NCBI RefSeq assembly: GCF_001013905.1 | Contig: NZ_LN831790.1 | Location: forward strand, 4,354,001 to 4,418,000 | Reading direction: 5' to 3' | DNA: 64,000 bases | Source: Streptomyces leeuwenhoekii | Lineage (GTDB): Bacteria > Actinomycetota > Actinomycetes > Streptomycetales > Streptomycetaceae | Part shown: one piece after another, positions 1 to 7,728 of the stretch | How positions within the stretch are numbered: position 1 is the first letter of the stretch | Layout: each line of letters starts with the position of its first letter | Notes under the pieces: model-generated | Database searches by the model: none | What the model was told of the DNA's origin: nothing | The model's input: the letters and a program-made list of their open reading frames with translations, nothing else | Translations under genes and position numbers: made by a program

Positions 1-121
1 CGAGAGCGTCCGCCCCGTCCTCGATGGCTTTGCGGTACGCCGCCAGGGTGTGCTCGGGCGCGTCCTCCGATGCGCCCCGGTGAGCGATGACGTGGATCGG
101 GTGCTGCCGTGGGTGGGTCAC
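1..121 (-). CDS. Glycerophosphodiester phosphodiesterase, N-terminal part (runs off window start)
   Basis: Only the first 40 codons are inside the window. They read from a GTG at 121 and contain VIAHRGASEDAPEHTLAAY, the conserved first block of the GDPD family, in which HRG supplies the first catalytic His and the E of PEHT a metal ligand. The family hydrolyses glycerophosphodiesters to glycerol-3-phosphate and an alcohol. No signal peptide precedes the motif, so this copy is probably cytoplasmic, unlike the secreted paralogue at 53944. It is transcribed divergently from the protease at 379. No strong Shine-Dalgarno sequence is visible and the start is chosen because the family motif follows almost at once. 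Confidence 0.8.
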   Translation of the reverse strand, partial: MTHPRQHPIHVIAHRGASEDAPEHTLAAYRKAIEDGADAL

Positions 122-378
122 CGCGTCATGGTGCCACCGCGCGCGGGCGGCCGTCCGCCCGGTGACGGCATCGCGCCCGTTTAGTCTTGGATGGGCTGCT
201 GTAAGGAACGACCGCCGACCCACAGCAACGGCTTATGGTGCTCTGACGGCCCGTGGGAAAAGCTGTCGTAGGACAGACCTGCACAGCTGCATCGCGCCGG
301 ACCGTCGACCAGCGTGCACGAGCGTGGCCGGGTCCCACCCGCGCGACCGAACAACTGCCGTGATCGAGGAGTAAAGCT

Positions 379-1821
379 GTGAGCACCGAGAACGAGGGCA
401 CCGCGGTACCCCCGGCCCCGTCCGCACCCCCCGTGCCGGTGGATTCTCCCGCAGCCTCCGCGCAGGAGGCGGCGGCGCCGTACGGGAGCGCGCCCACGCC
501 GCCGGCCGCGCCCCCGGCCGGGGCCGCGCAGGCCCCCTCCCCTCAGCCGCACTCCGCCGGCCCCTACGCGTACGGCTCCCGTCAGGGCTCCGCCCCCGAC
601 GCCGCCTGGCCGCCCCCGCCGCCGGCCGGACCGGCCCACGGTGCGGGCGGGGACGGCTCCGGTGGCTGGGGCGCCTCGTACCAGCCGCCCGCGTCCCCGC
701 CGCGCCGCGGGCGCGGCGGGCTCATCGCCGCCCTCCTGATCGCCGCGCTGGTCGCGGGCGGCCTGGGCGGCGGCCTCGGCTACACCCTGGCCAAGGACGG
801 CGACGACAGCGGTTCCACCACGGTCTCCGCCTCCGACACCGGCGGCTCCGTCAAGCGCGACGACGGCACGGTCGCGGCCGTGGCCGCCAAGGCGCTGCCG
901 AGCACGGTCACCATCCAGGCCGAGGGCGCCGGCGGCGAGGGCGGCACGGGCACCGGCTTCGTCTTCGACAAGCAGGGCCACATCGTCACCAACAACCACG
1001 TGGTGGCGGAGGCGGTCGACGGCGGCCGGCTCACCGCCACCTTCCCCGACGGCAAGCGGTACGACGCCGAGGTGGTCGGCCACGCCCAGGGCTACGACGT
1101 CGCGGTCATCAAGCTGAAGAACGCCCCCTCGGACCTGAAGCCGCTGCCCCTCGGCGACTCCGACAAGGTGGCCGTCGGCGACTCCACGATCGCCATCGGC
1201 GCGCCCTTCGGCCTGTCCGACACGGTGACCACCGGCATCATCAGCGCCAAGAACCGCCCGGTGGCCTCCAGCGACGGCAGCGCCGGCAGCAAGGCGTCCT
1301 ACATGAGCGCCCTGCAGACCGACGCCTCGATCAACCCGGGCAACTCCGGCGGCCCGCTGCTGGACGCCCGGGGCAACGTCATCGGCATCAACTCCGCGAT
1401 CCAGTCCGCGAGCAACGGACTGGGCGGCACCGGCCAGGCCGGCTCCATCGGCCTGGGCTTCGCCATCCCGATCAACCAGGCCAAGTACGTCGCCCAGCAA
1501 CTGATCAAGACCGGCAAGCCGGTGTACGCCAAGATCGGCGCGTCCGTCTCGCTGGAGGAGACGGCGGGCGGGGCCCAGATCAGCGACCAGGGCGCCGGCG
1601 GCTCGGAGGCGGTCGAGCCGGGCGGCCCCGCCGACGACGCGGGACTGAAGCCCGGCGACGTCATCACCAAGCTGGACGACCGGGTCATCGACAGCGGCCC
1701 GACCCTGATCGGCGAGATCTGGACCCACCAGCCCGGCGACGAGGTGACCGTCACCTACGAGCGCGGCGGCAAGCAGCACACGGTCGAACTCACCCTGGGC
1801 TCCCGCGTCGGCGACAACTGA
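379..1821 (+). CDS. Membrane-anchored HtrA/DegP-like serine protease with PDZ domain
   Basis: 480 residues. Residues 1-110 are Pro/Ala/Gly-rich and probably cytoplasmic. One membrane segment lies near 112-135, followed by an extracytoplasmic trypsin-like domain and a C-terminal PDZ domain (about 385-475, with PADDAGLKPGDVI). The catalytic triad is readable: His207 in TNNHVV, Asp240 in GYDVAVIKL and Ser323 in GNSGGP. The family degrades or refolds damaged envelope proteins. The GTG start follows GAGGAG at 366-371. It stands alone and ends just before the tRNA-Ser fragment at 1885. Chaperone versus protease balance cannot be told from sequence. Confidence 0.93.
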   Translation: MSTENEGTAVPPAPSAPPVPVDSPAASAQEAAAPYGSAPTPPAAPPAGAAQAPSPQPHSAGPYAYGSRQGSAPDAAWPPPPPAGPAHGAGGDGSGGWGASYQPPASPPRRGRGGLIAALLIAALVAGGLGGGLGYTLAKDGDDSGSTTVSASDTGGSVKRDDGTVAAVAAKALPSTVTIQAEGAGGEGGTGTGFVFDKQGHIVTNNHVVAEAVDGGRLTATFPDGKRYDAEVVGHAQGYDVAVIKLKNAPSDLKPLPLGDSDKVAVGDSTIAIGAPFGLSDTVTTGIISAKNRPVASSDGSAGSKASYMSALQTDASINPGNSGGPLLDARGNVIGINSAIQSASNGLGGTGQAGSIGLGFAIPINQAKYVAQQLIKTGKPVYAKIGASVSLEETAGGAQISDQGAGGSEAVEPGGPADDAGLKPGDVITKLDDRVIDSGPTLIGEIWTHQPGDEVTVTYERGGKQHTVELTLGSRVGDN

Positions 1822-1884
1822 TCCACCCGCCCCCGTGCCGACCCGCTACCCTGGTCCCCGCACCGCCGATCACGGACGGTGCGG

Positions 1885-1927
1885 GGTGGGTTGCCCGAGC
1901 GGCCTAAGGGAACGGTCTTGAAAACCG
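1885..1927 (+). repeat. 5' half of tRNA-Ser(TGA), left copy of 43-bp island-flanking direct repeat
   Basis: These 43 bases are identical to 4613-4655, the acceptor 5' strand, D arm and anticodon arm of the intact tRNA-Ser gene. After 1927 the match stops and no variable arm, T arm or acceptor 3' strand follows, so this copy cannot make a tRNA. A direct repeat of part of a tRNA gene flanking 2.7 kb of foreign-looking DNA is the usual scar of tyrosine-integrase insertion. That the 5' rather than the 3' half is repeated is less common. Confidence 0.85.
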
Positions 1928-1993
1928 CGAGAGCGTGACAGCGTCCCCGCAGGGCGGTTAGCGCGCCTTCGCGGGTCAGAGACAGGCTGGTCA

Positions 1994-2027
1994 GAAGGGG
2001 GTGCTCCTCGGAGAGGGGCACCCCTTC
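1994..2027 (+). terminator. Hairpin resembling the tRNA-Ser terminator, left island end
   Basis: GAAGGGGGTGC pairs with GCACCCCTTC around a 13-base loop, with one bulged G. Stem and loop flank resemble the terminator after the intact tRNA at 4725-4757. The left boundary therefore keeps both the start and a terminator-like end of the tRNA locus while the middle (1928-1993) has diverged. This suggests either duplication of the whole locus or a terminator brought in by the element. Confidence 0.5.
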
Positions 2028-2082
2028 GGCGTGGAAGCCGTCTCACTCCGATTCGGCCTTGTGGCGTTCGGGACCATCGCGT

Positions 2083-2100
2083 GTGGACCAGGTGTGGACC
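2083..2100 (+). repeat. Paired GTGGACC direct repeats, left island end
   Basis: GTGGACC occurs at 2083-2089 and 2094-2100, 11 bases apart start to start, inside a tandem GTGTGGACCA. The same heptamer pair, in the same orientation and 10 bases apart, occurs at 4530-4536 and 4540-4546 near the other island end. Closely spaced short repeats near both ends fit arm-type sites for a tyrosine integrase or excisionase, but this is inference only. Confidence 0.35.
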
Positions 2101-2198
2101 ACGATTCGGCCGACCGGCGCCGGGAGCCGCAGTCCTCTGTCGGTTACCGGGGCCCATTATGGCGACGGGTGACTCATCCAAACTTCACAGTGGCCGAA

Positions 2199-2269
2199 AG
2201 TGAGGCCATGACCTCACTGCGCGCACAAGAGGTCATCTCAAGATCTTCACAAGCATGATCGACTTGTGA
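2199..2269 (+). promoter_or_regulatory. Two inverted repeats upstream of the secreted-protein gene
   Basis: AGTGAGG (2199-2205) and CCTCACT (2212-2218) form one dyad. TCACAAG (2247-2253) and CTTGTGA (2263-2269) form another. Both lie 70-140 bases before the GTG at 2341 in relatively AT-rich DNA, where a promoter and operators would be expected. They look like binding sites for dimeric regulators, but no regulator gene remains in the island. The rest of 1928-2340 shows no gene I can support. Confidence 0.4.
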
Positions 2270-2340
2270 TCAGATGTACGCAGCGCCCCCGGGTGACCAC
2301 TCCGGGTGTTTGTCATGCTCACAACTAAAGCGGAGATTCT

Positions 2341-2757
2341 GTGCGCACCAAGACCAGCGCTGTCGTTCTCGCCAGCGCCATGGCTGCCGGTTCTGTCCTG
2401 CTCAGCGCGCCGGTGGCGTCGGCCGCGGCCTACTGCTCGTCCTCCGGTTACACGTCGTCCGGCCTGCCGACCGAGCGGTGCACCTCGCTGTCCAACGGCA
2501 TCGTGTACCACAAGAAGGACTACAACAACCCGACCAGCATCTACACCACTTACTCCAAGACGGGTGGGTCCAGCGTCTCCGTCCGCCTCGGATACAGCAT
2601 GTCCGGCTCCACCACGTACTCCGGCTACTTCTCCATCGGTTCGGGTCAGACGATGCAGAAGTCCTGGAGCAAGTCCGGTGCCTACATGTGTTACAACAGC
2701 ACCGGCGTACTGAATTACAGTGGCGGCACCTTCCAGACGCCGTCCGCCCACTGCTGA
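2341..2757 (+). CDS. Small secreted protein of unknown function, four cysteines
   Basis: 138 residues with a clear Sec signal peptide (MRTKTSAVVLASAMAAGSVL, then the cleavage region APVASAAA near residues 24-30). The mature part of about 108 residues is rich in Ser, Thr, Tyr and Gly and has four Cys, at the start (AYC), after GLPTERC, in YMC and as the last residue. This fits two disulfides in a small beta-rich extracellular domain. I do not recognise a family. It starts with GTG after CGGAGA and is followed at once by a good terminator, so it is a single-gene unit, and it is the first cargo gene of the island. Confidence 0.8.
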   Translation: MRTKTSAVVLASAMAAGSVLLSAPVASAAAYCSSSGYTSSGLPTERCTSLSNGIVYHKKDYNNPTSIYTTYSKTGGSSVSVRLGYSMSGSTTYSGYFSIGSGQTMQKSWSKSGAYMCYNSTGVLNYSGGTFQTPSAHC

Positions 2758-2772
2758 GATAAGTGGTGGCGA

Positions 2773-2797
2773 AGGCCCCGTCGCTACGGCGGGGCCT
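2773..2797 (+). terminator. Intrinsic terminator of the secreted-protein gene
   Basis: Perfect 8-bp stem AGGCCCCG / CGGGGCCT with a 9-base loop and a pyrimidine-rich tail, 15 bases after the stop codon. Confidence 0.8.
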
Positions 2798-2834
2798 CTC
2801 TGCTGTCTCCGTGCCCTGACCTGGCAAGGACCTC

Positions 2835-4259
2835 GTGTTTACCGCTATCTTTCAAAATCACTACGGCTACCTGGCTGCATGTGTGCTCGCTGCCCTCACT
2901 TTCGGAGGCGTCGCATGGCTGCTCTCCCACCGCCTTGGCAATCCATTCGGTGTGTGGTGGGGCGGTCTTGCTGCCACGCTCACCGGAGTGCTGGGCCTCA
3001 CCTTCATGGGCAGCGGCACAGCCAGCCGTCAATGCGTCGTCAATCACGACCTGGTTGAGCCCTTCCATGCCACACAGGGGCTGTGGAATCTTGTCATGAC
3101 CGTGCCGCTCGGGCTTTTCGCACTTCTTGCGGTTCGGCGTTTCCTGCCTGTGCTGGTCGGAGTTGTGGCTCTGCCCTTGGCCATCGAATTAACGCAGGCG
3201 ACGGTCGACGGTCTGGGCCGCGTGTGCGACAGCGCGGACGCCGAGATGAACATTCTCGGCGGCCTTGTGGGCCTGGCCATCGCTGCAGCGATGCTGGCGC
3301 GACGTGACGCACTCAACTGGCGCACGGACGCCAAGGTTTCGTTGGTCGTTTCCGTAGTGATCGCGATTCTCGGAGCCGGCCTGGCGCGCCCCATGGTCGC
3401 ACTTACGCATGTGGACGGCACTGGCCTCGCGACCGCCGGCTCCGAGCAGCGCCGAGCCGTTGAGGCAGTGATCGAGGAGGCGTTCGGAGACCGCTACCAG
3501 TTGGGCGACGTCTACGAGCAGCCCTGTGTGGGGGCGCCCTGTTCGTCCGTTGTCTTCAATCTGCTCAGTCGGGACAAAAGCCACCCCGAGGCTTTCAGTA
3601 GTGGCAGTTTGTCGTGGCCGGACAAAGAGCATCTGAACGTGCTCCTCGTCGACAGCACTCGTCCCAGTGTAATGGGCTACCCCGTGCCAGGGTCAGAAAA
3701 GCCATCCACAGAGCGTGAAGCGTACAAGATTGCCGAGCGATACATGCGCGACCACTACCCCTGGGCGGAGGGTGCGTTTACGCATAAGACATATCAGGTC
3801 GGTGAAGACGCCGAACTCGGATGGATGACCAGTTACCGATGGGTTCACAATGATGTGCTGATGCCCCGCATGCTGGACATCCAAGTCAGTAGGGCCGGGC
3901 AAATCTCCCAGTTGGACGTCACCCTTGGGCCTACAGAGCTCGACCTTCCCACAGCGAAATTTGGCGCTAAGCAGGCCGAGGCTGCCGTGCTCAATGGACT
4001 GGTTGCCCAGAATCGGGCCAATCAGGGCGATGATGTAGACAGCGCTCAACTAAAAGAGCTGTATCAGATCGAGGCATTCACGCTTAAGGCGGCAAAACGC
4101 GATGGGGCCTGGCGGAGTGAGTGGCTCGTCAACGTAGCGATGCGCGAAGAAGGGCATGAGGCAGATTCGGAGCCGGCGACCGGGGCAGACATGTGGAGGG
4201 TGGATGCTGCCAATGGCCAGGTGTATGACGGCACCAACGCTGCGGTGAAGAGCGGCTGA
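2835..4259 (+). CDS. VanZ-like membrane protein with C-terminal extracytoplasmic domain; contains a TTA codon
   Basis: 474 residues. The N-terminal 200 hold about five hydrophobic segments with a VanZ-like signature (NLVMTVPLGLFAL, IELTQ, then D and NILGGLVGLA). Residues about 205-474 are a soluble mixed domain I cannot assign. VanZ-fold proteins are linked to cell-wall and glycopeptide phenotypes, but the biochemical role of most is unknown. The start is GTG after AAGGA. The Leu at residue 119 is encoded by TTA (3189-3191), the codon read by bldA tRNA in Streptomyces, so expression is expected to depend on development. Third-position GC is lower than in flanking genes, consistent with acquired DNA. 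Confidence 0.75.
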   Translation: MFTAIFQNHYGYLAACVLAALTFGGVAWLLSHRLGNPFGVWWGGLAATLTGVLGLTFMGSGTASRQCVVNHDLVEPFHATQGLWNLVMTVPLGLFALLAVRRFLPVLVGVVALPLAIELTQATVDGLGRVCDSADAEMNILGGLVGLAIAAAMLARRDALNWRTDAKVSLVVSVVIAILGAGLARPMVALTHVDGTGLATAGSEQRRAVEAVIEEAFGDRYQLGDVYEQPCVGAPCSSVVFNLLSRDKSHPEAFSSGSLSWPDKEHLNVLLVDSTRPSVMGYPVPGSEKPSTEREAYKIAERYMRDHYPWAEGAFTHKTYQVGEDAELGWMTSYRWVHNDVLMPRMLDIQVSRAGQISQLDVTLGPTELDLPTAKFGAKQAEAAVLNGLVAQNRANQGDDVDSAQLKELYQIEAFTLKAAKRDGAWRSEWLVNVAMREEGHEADSEPATGADMWRVDAANGQVYDGTNAAVKSG

Positions 4260-4366
4260 TACCCGTCGATTCCGAACGACAGCAGACGAAGGCAGACAGT
4301 CAGAAGGCGCCATCCTCTCCCTCGATGTGCGAGAAGGTAGCGCCTGTGGATGGAGCTTCGACCGGC

Positions 4367-4546
4367 TTATTCGCCGTCGGCAGCCTGCAAGGCCCGCTCA
4401 ATCTGTTCGGTTGAGCGCTGCCGGTTGCGGTGGGTCGTCTTGGCTCAGAAGCGGGACAGGACTGCGATGCTGTGGCCTGTCCGGCGTGCGGCTTCGGCCG
4501 GGGAGACGCCGGACTCAAGAGCGGAGACAGTGGACCCCTGTGGACC
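4367..4546 (-). pseudogene. C-terminal remnant of a tyrosine recombinase (integrase); catalytic Tyr codon is a stop
   Basis: In one frame the minus strand reads STVSALESGVSPAEAARRTG then HSIAVLSRF, a TGA at 4445-4447, then AKTTHRNRQRSTEQIERALQ and a TAA at 4367-4369. Streptomyces tyrosine integrases end in a block like ARRAGHSVAVLxRFYAK, where GH holds an active-site His and the Y of FYAK is the nucleophile. Here the stop replaces exactly that Tyr codon while the reading frame continues on both sides. The rest of the gene is gone. The position beside the intact tRNA-Ser supports its identity. Confidence 0.75.
4530..4546 (+). repeat. Paired GTGGACC direct repeats, right island end
   Basis: GTGGACC at 4530-4536 and 4540-4546, same orientation as the pair at 2083-2100. 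Possible arm-type recombinase sites. Confidence 0.3.
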
Positions 4547-4612
4547 GAGAGCCCCGCGCGAGGCCCGAGGCCGGTACGCTGTACCCGCCCCGCCCCAGGT
4601 GTGCGAGGGCCA

Positions 4613-4697
4613 GGTGGGTTGCCCGAGCGGCCTAAGGGAACGGTCTTGAAAACCGTCGTGGCGCGAGTCACCGTGGGTTCAAATCCCACACCCACCG
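4613..4697 (+). tRNA. tRNA-Ser(TGA)
   Basis: 85 bases. The acceptor stem GGTGGGT / ACCCACC closes. The anticodon loop CTTGAAA gives TGA at 4647-4649, a long variable arm marks it as a class II serine tRNA, and the T arm is GTGGGTTCAAATCCCAC. No CCA is encoded. It reads UCA and probably other UCN codons. It is the intact attachment-site copy at the right end of the island. Confidence 0.97.
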
Positions 4698-4724
4698 CAG
4701 TCGGGCCGGTGTACGGCCGGTTCC

Positions 4725-4757
4725 GAAGGGGTGCCCGTCCGCGAGGGGCACCCCTTT
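4725..4757 (+). terminator. Intrinsic terminator of tRNA-Ser(TGA)
   Basis: Stem AAGGGGTGCC (4726-4735) / GGCACCCCTT (4747-4756) followed by TCTGTTT, 28 bases after the tRNA. Confidence 0.8.
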
Positions 4758-4827
4758 CTGTTTCCCTGCGTCTCCCCCCGCCCCGGCGTGGACGCGGCGC
4801 CGCGGGGCGGGGACCGGGCGGGCCGGT

Positions 4828-5496
4828 GTGAAGGCCCCGCGCGGTATCGGTCTCACGCTGCCGGCGGACCGGCATCCGCGGTGGGTCTGGTACGCGTCCT
4901 ACGCATCCAACACGCACCTGGAGCGGCTGGCCGCCTATCTGCGCGGCGGATGCCCGCCCGGCGCCGCCAGGGAGTACCCGGGCTGCCGCGACCCCGCCAT
5001 GCCGGCCAGGTCCGTCCCGGTGGAACTCACCGGCGCGATGTATTTCGCGACCGAGTCGCCCGTGTGGGGAGGCGGCAGGGCCTTCTACGACCCGGCGGCG
5101 AGCGGGTGGGTGCCGGCCCGGGCCCATCTGGTGGCCACCGGTCAGTTCGCCGACATCGCGGCCCAGGAGGTGTGCCGGGCACCGGGAGCGGACCTGGACC
5201 TGGCGGAGGCCCTCACCCGGGGGCGTGCCGTGCTGGGCGCGGGCCGCTACGAGACGCTCGTCTGCGCCGACCGGCTGGACGGCCTGCCCGTGCTGACCTT
5301 CACGGCGCCCTGGGGGATGGACGACGTGCCATGGGTCCCCCCGTCCGCCGCCTATGTGCGGTTCCTGGCCGCGGGGCTGCTGTCGGCCGGCGCGTGGGAC
5401 CTGGAAACGATCGCCGCCCACATCGCGGCCTGCCCCGGTGCGGCCGGCCACTGGTCGGTGCCGGGCGTCACGGGGCTGCTGGCCGGGGAGGCGTGA
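4828..5496 (+). CDS. Unknown protein, possibly gamma-glutamylcyclotransferase-like
   Basis: 222 residues, no signal peptide or membrane segment. It opens with RWVWYASYASNTHLERLAAY, which recalls the YAYGSN(M/L) start of the gamma-glutamylcyclotransferase fold, and continues with YFATESPVWGGGRAFYD and several short conserved-looking blocks. I do not see the full set of fold residues, so no reaction is claimed. The GTG start at 4828 is the first before the YASY motif and has only a weak GGCCGG-type ribosome site. It follows the tRNA-Ser terminator and may belong to the chromosome that flanked the original insertion site. Confidence 0.65.
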   Translation: MKAPRGIGLTLPADRHPRWVWYASYASNTHLERLAAYLRGGCPPGAAREYPGCRDPAMPARSVPVELTGAMYFATESPVWGGGRAFYDPAASGWVPARAHLVATGQFADIAAQEVCRAPGADLDLAEALTRGRAVLGAGRYETLVCADRLDGLPVLTFTAPWGMDDVPWVPPSAAYVRFLAAGLLSAGAWDLETIAAHIAACPGAAGHWSVPGVTGLLAGEA

Positions 5497-5696
5497 GGCC
5501 CCACCGGCCCACCGGCCCACCGCCCCGCCGGCCCGCCGGCCCGCGGCGCGGGTCTCACGGGGCGGGAGCGGGAGGCGTACGGCCGGGCGGCGGGCTTCCC
5601 CGGGCCGGTGTCGCGTGGGGGCTCTGTGACACGGCTGTGACCGGAACTGTGGCTTCCACCACGGTCGGTGGGGGGCGCGGCTGGTGGGGTGGGCCG

Positions 5697-6806
5697 ATGC
5701 GTACCTCGCGTTCCCTCGTGGCCACCGGCGCCCTGGCCGCCGTACTCCTGCTCGGCGCCTGCGGGCCGCAGCCGTCCGCCTCCGAGGGGGCGGACGGTGA
5801 ACCGGGAACGGTCGCCGAGTGCCGCGGGGGCGGTGACTCCGCGGCGCCCGGCCGCGTCCCCGAGCCGGGGGAGACGGAGCGGGACGGGGTGCGGATCACC
5901 GGCAGGCAGGTGGCGGAGAGCGAGGCCGGGGAGTCCTCCTCGCCGCCGCCGTCCGGTCCGGAGTTGTCCGGAGCGTCCCGCGCGGCGACGCCGGGGAGCG
6001 ACGGCGCGGCGCCGTCCTCGGAGCCGCTCGGTGTGGTGCGCGCCGAGACGCTGCCGGGGCTGGACCTTCCCGAGGGGAAGCGGGACGGAGAGGGCGCCGG
6101 TTCCGCGCGGTGTCTCGCCGAGTACACGGTGACCAACCGGGAGGCCGAGGCTTTCACGTACACCGTCACCTTCGACTTCGTGTCCGGACAGGGCGAGGTC
6201 ATGGCCCACGCGGAGGAGACGGTGGCGTCGGTCGGGCCCGGGCGGACCGTGCGGCGCGCCGTCGGCCCGGAGGGCATGGTCGCCGCGGCCGGTGCCGGTC
6301 CGGAGCGCTTCGGCGCCGGGCAGGTGCGGATCTCGGGCGTGCGGCGGGTGCCCGCCGACGAGGCTCCGGCCCCCGCCGGGTCGTGCCCGCCCTCCGGCGT
6401 GCGGCTCACCGCGGACGAGGGCGACGCGGCCATGGGGCTGCGCGTGGTGGGGCTGCGCCTGGAGAACTGCGGCGGCCGCCCCTACTCCCTCGACGGCTAC
6501 CCGGCCCTCGAACTGCTCGGCGAGGACCGGAAGCCGGTCACCGATGTCGAGGTCGTGCGGGGCAGCGGGGGCATCGCCCAGGTGGCCGGGTTCGACGACC
6601 CGCCCCGGCCGGTGACCCTGGAACCGGGCGAGACCGCCTCCGCCGGGCTGATGTGGCGCAACACCACCGAGTTCGGCACGCCGGTGCACGTGCCGTACGT
6701 CAGGGTCACGGCCGGGCCCGGTGCCGATCCGGTGACGGTGACGCCGGAGCTGGACCTCGGCACCACCGGCACACTGGGCGTCCGCGCGTGGCGCGAGGAC
6801 CGCTGA
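5697..6806 (+). CDS. Secreted lipoprotein with C-terminal DUF4232 domain
   Basis: 369 residues from the ATG at 5697. The open frame extends far upstream, but this ATG begins a lipoprotein signal: MRTSRSLVATGALAAVLLLG then AC, a lipobox LLGAC with the lipidated Cys near residue 22. A Ser/Pro/Gly-rich stretch follows. Residues about 225-365 match the DUF4232 pattern (CPPSGVRL ... GLRLENCGGRPYSLDGYPAL ... LEPGETASAGLMWRNT). DUF4232 proteins are extracellular actinobacterial proteins of unknown role. It is a single gene facing the convergent prim-pol gene 10 bases away. Confidence 0.85.
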   Translation: MRTSRSLVATGALAAVLLLGACGPQPSASEGADGEPGTVAECRGGGDSAAPGRVPEPGETERDGVRITGRQVAESEAGESSSPPPSGPELSGASRAATPGSDGAAPSSEPLGVVRAETLPGLDLPEGKRDGEGAGSARCLAEYTVTNREAEAFTYTVTFDFVSGQGEVMAHAEETVASVGPGRTVRRAVGPEGMVAAAGAGPERFGAGQVRISGVRRVPADEAPAPAGSCPPSGVRLTADEGDAAMGLRVVGLRLENCGGRPYSLDGYPALELLGEDRKPVTDVEVVRGSGGIAQVAGFDDPPRPVTLEPGETASAGLMWRNTTEFGTPVHVPYVRVTAGPGADPVTVTPELDLGTTGTLGVRAWREDR

Positions 6807-6816
6807 GGCCGCCGGC

Positions 6817-7728
6817 TCACGGACGGTGGCCCGTCATCCGGGCCGCCGAGGCGATCGTCGCGCGGGCCTCGGCCTCGGTCAGGCCGGTGCGCCGGGCCGC
6901 CCGGAGCAGCGGTTCGGCGAGGCCGGGGCCGATGCCGTCCTCGTAGGCGCGGCAGGCGGCCCAGAACAGGCGGGTGTTGCGCTGCCCCTCGTGCGCGGAG
7001 AGGACGAACTGGACGAGCCCGTGGCCGGGTCCGCAGGGGGCGGCGGGCCCCGCGGACCGGCGCGGCCGGGGCGGCGGCAGCAGCAGCCGCAGCAGGGCGG
7101 GCGGGCAGGGTGCCGGGGCGAGGTGCGCGGTGCCGGGGGCGACCGTGTAGACGCCGTGGCGGGTGCGGGAGCCGGGGCCGACGAGGTAGCCGCCGGCGCC
7201 CCGGACGTCGATGCCGGGGGCGAGGCGCCCGGCCGAGTTGGGAACGGCGACGCCGGGCGGGCCGCTCAGCCAGAGGTGCCGGCCGCCGCTGGGGGTCCGC
7301 ACGACCACGGTGGGCGGGATCGTGAACAGGTGCCGCAGGGCGAGCTCGCGCAGGGCGGCCGAGGAGTCGGTGCCCGATGTGGTGTCGAGGTCGATGCCGA
7401 TCAGGTGGTGCGGGGGCAGGCCGCAGGCGATGCCGTACCCCGTGGCCCAGGGCGCCGCGGCGAACAGCTCTCGGATGCGGCCCGGGTCGGTGGAGGCGTC
7501 GTGGACCCCGTGGCCGGGGCGGCCGCACTCGCCGTGGCAGGGCGGCCGGGCCGGCCCAGGGGCTTCGGTGTGCGGACCGGGGCCGGGGCAGCGGTGCGGG
7601 GCCCGGTGGGGAGAGGGCAGGGCCGGGAGCTTCGTCCGGGACAGGGGGATGACGGCCAGTCCGCGTTCCGCGGCGGACAGGGCGTGCGCGAGGGCCAGTG
7701 AGGTGGCCTGCCGGTCGAGGGTGGCCAT
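6817..7728 (-). CDS. Bifunctional DNA primase/polymerase (prim-pol) domain protein
   Basis: 303 residues. Residues 1-205 follow the prim-pol pattern (PF09250): the opening LAHALSAAERGLAVIPL, CGECGRPGHGVHDAS, then GIDLD with acidic catalytic residues, RTPSGGRHLWL and GIDVRGAGGYLVGPGS. The family is found in plasmid and phage replication proteins and in chromosomal copies such as this with no helicase. The role here is unknown. The frame is open to 7896, but ATG at 7728 places the family motif at the expected distance. The ribosome site there (AAGGGC) is too close, so start or leaderless use is unsettled. Confidence 0.82.
   Translation of the reverse strand: MATLDRQATSLALAHALSAAERGLAVIPLSRTKLPALPSPHRAPHRCPGPGPHTEAPGPARPPCHGECGRPGHGVHDASTDPGRIRELFAAAPWATGYGIACGLPPHHLIGIDLDTTSGTDSSAALRELALRHLFTIPPTVVVRTPSGGRHLWLSGPPGVAVPNSAGRLAPGIDVRGAGGYLVGPGSRTRHGVYTVAPGTAHLAPAPCPPALLRLLLPPPRPRRSAGPAAPCGPGHGLVQFVLSAHEGQRNTRLFWAACRAYEDGIGPGLAEPLLRAARRTGLTEAEARATIASAARMTGHRP

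Larger units (their letters stand above)
1885..4697. mobile_element. Decayed tRNA-Ser-targeted genomic island
   Basis: The segment runs from a partial tRNA-Ser copy to the intact tRNA-Ser gene. Its cargo is a small secreted protein and a VanZ-like membrane protein with a TTA codon and less extreme third-position GC than the neighbours. On the minus strand next to the right end (4367-4546) is the C-terminal remnant of a tyrosine recombinase, the usual place for an integrase beside its attachment site. No replication, transfer or excisionase gene remains. Seen: repeats and remnant. Inferred: former integration and decay. Confidence 0.75.

Noticed and set aside
1870..2181. Minus-strand frame over the left island end as a gene
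   Set aside because: It crosses the tRNA fragment and terminator-like hairpin and has no ribosome site or family motif. It may include traces of old element sequence, but nothing I can name.
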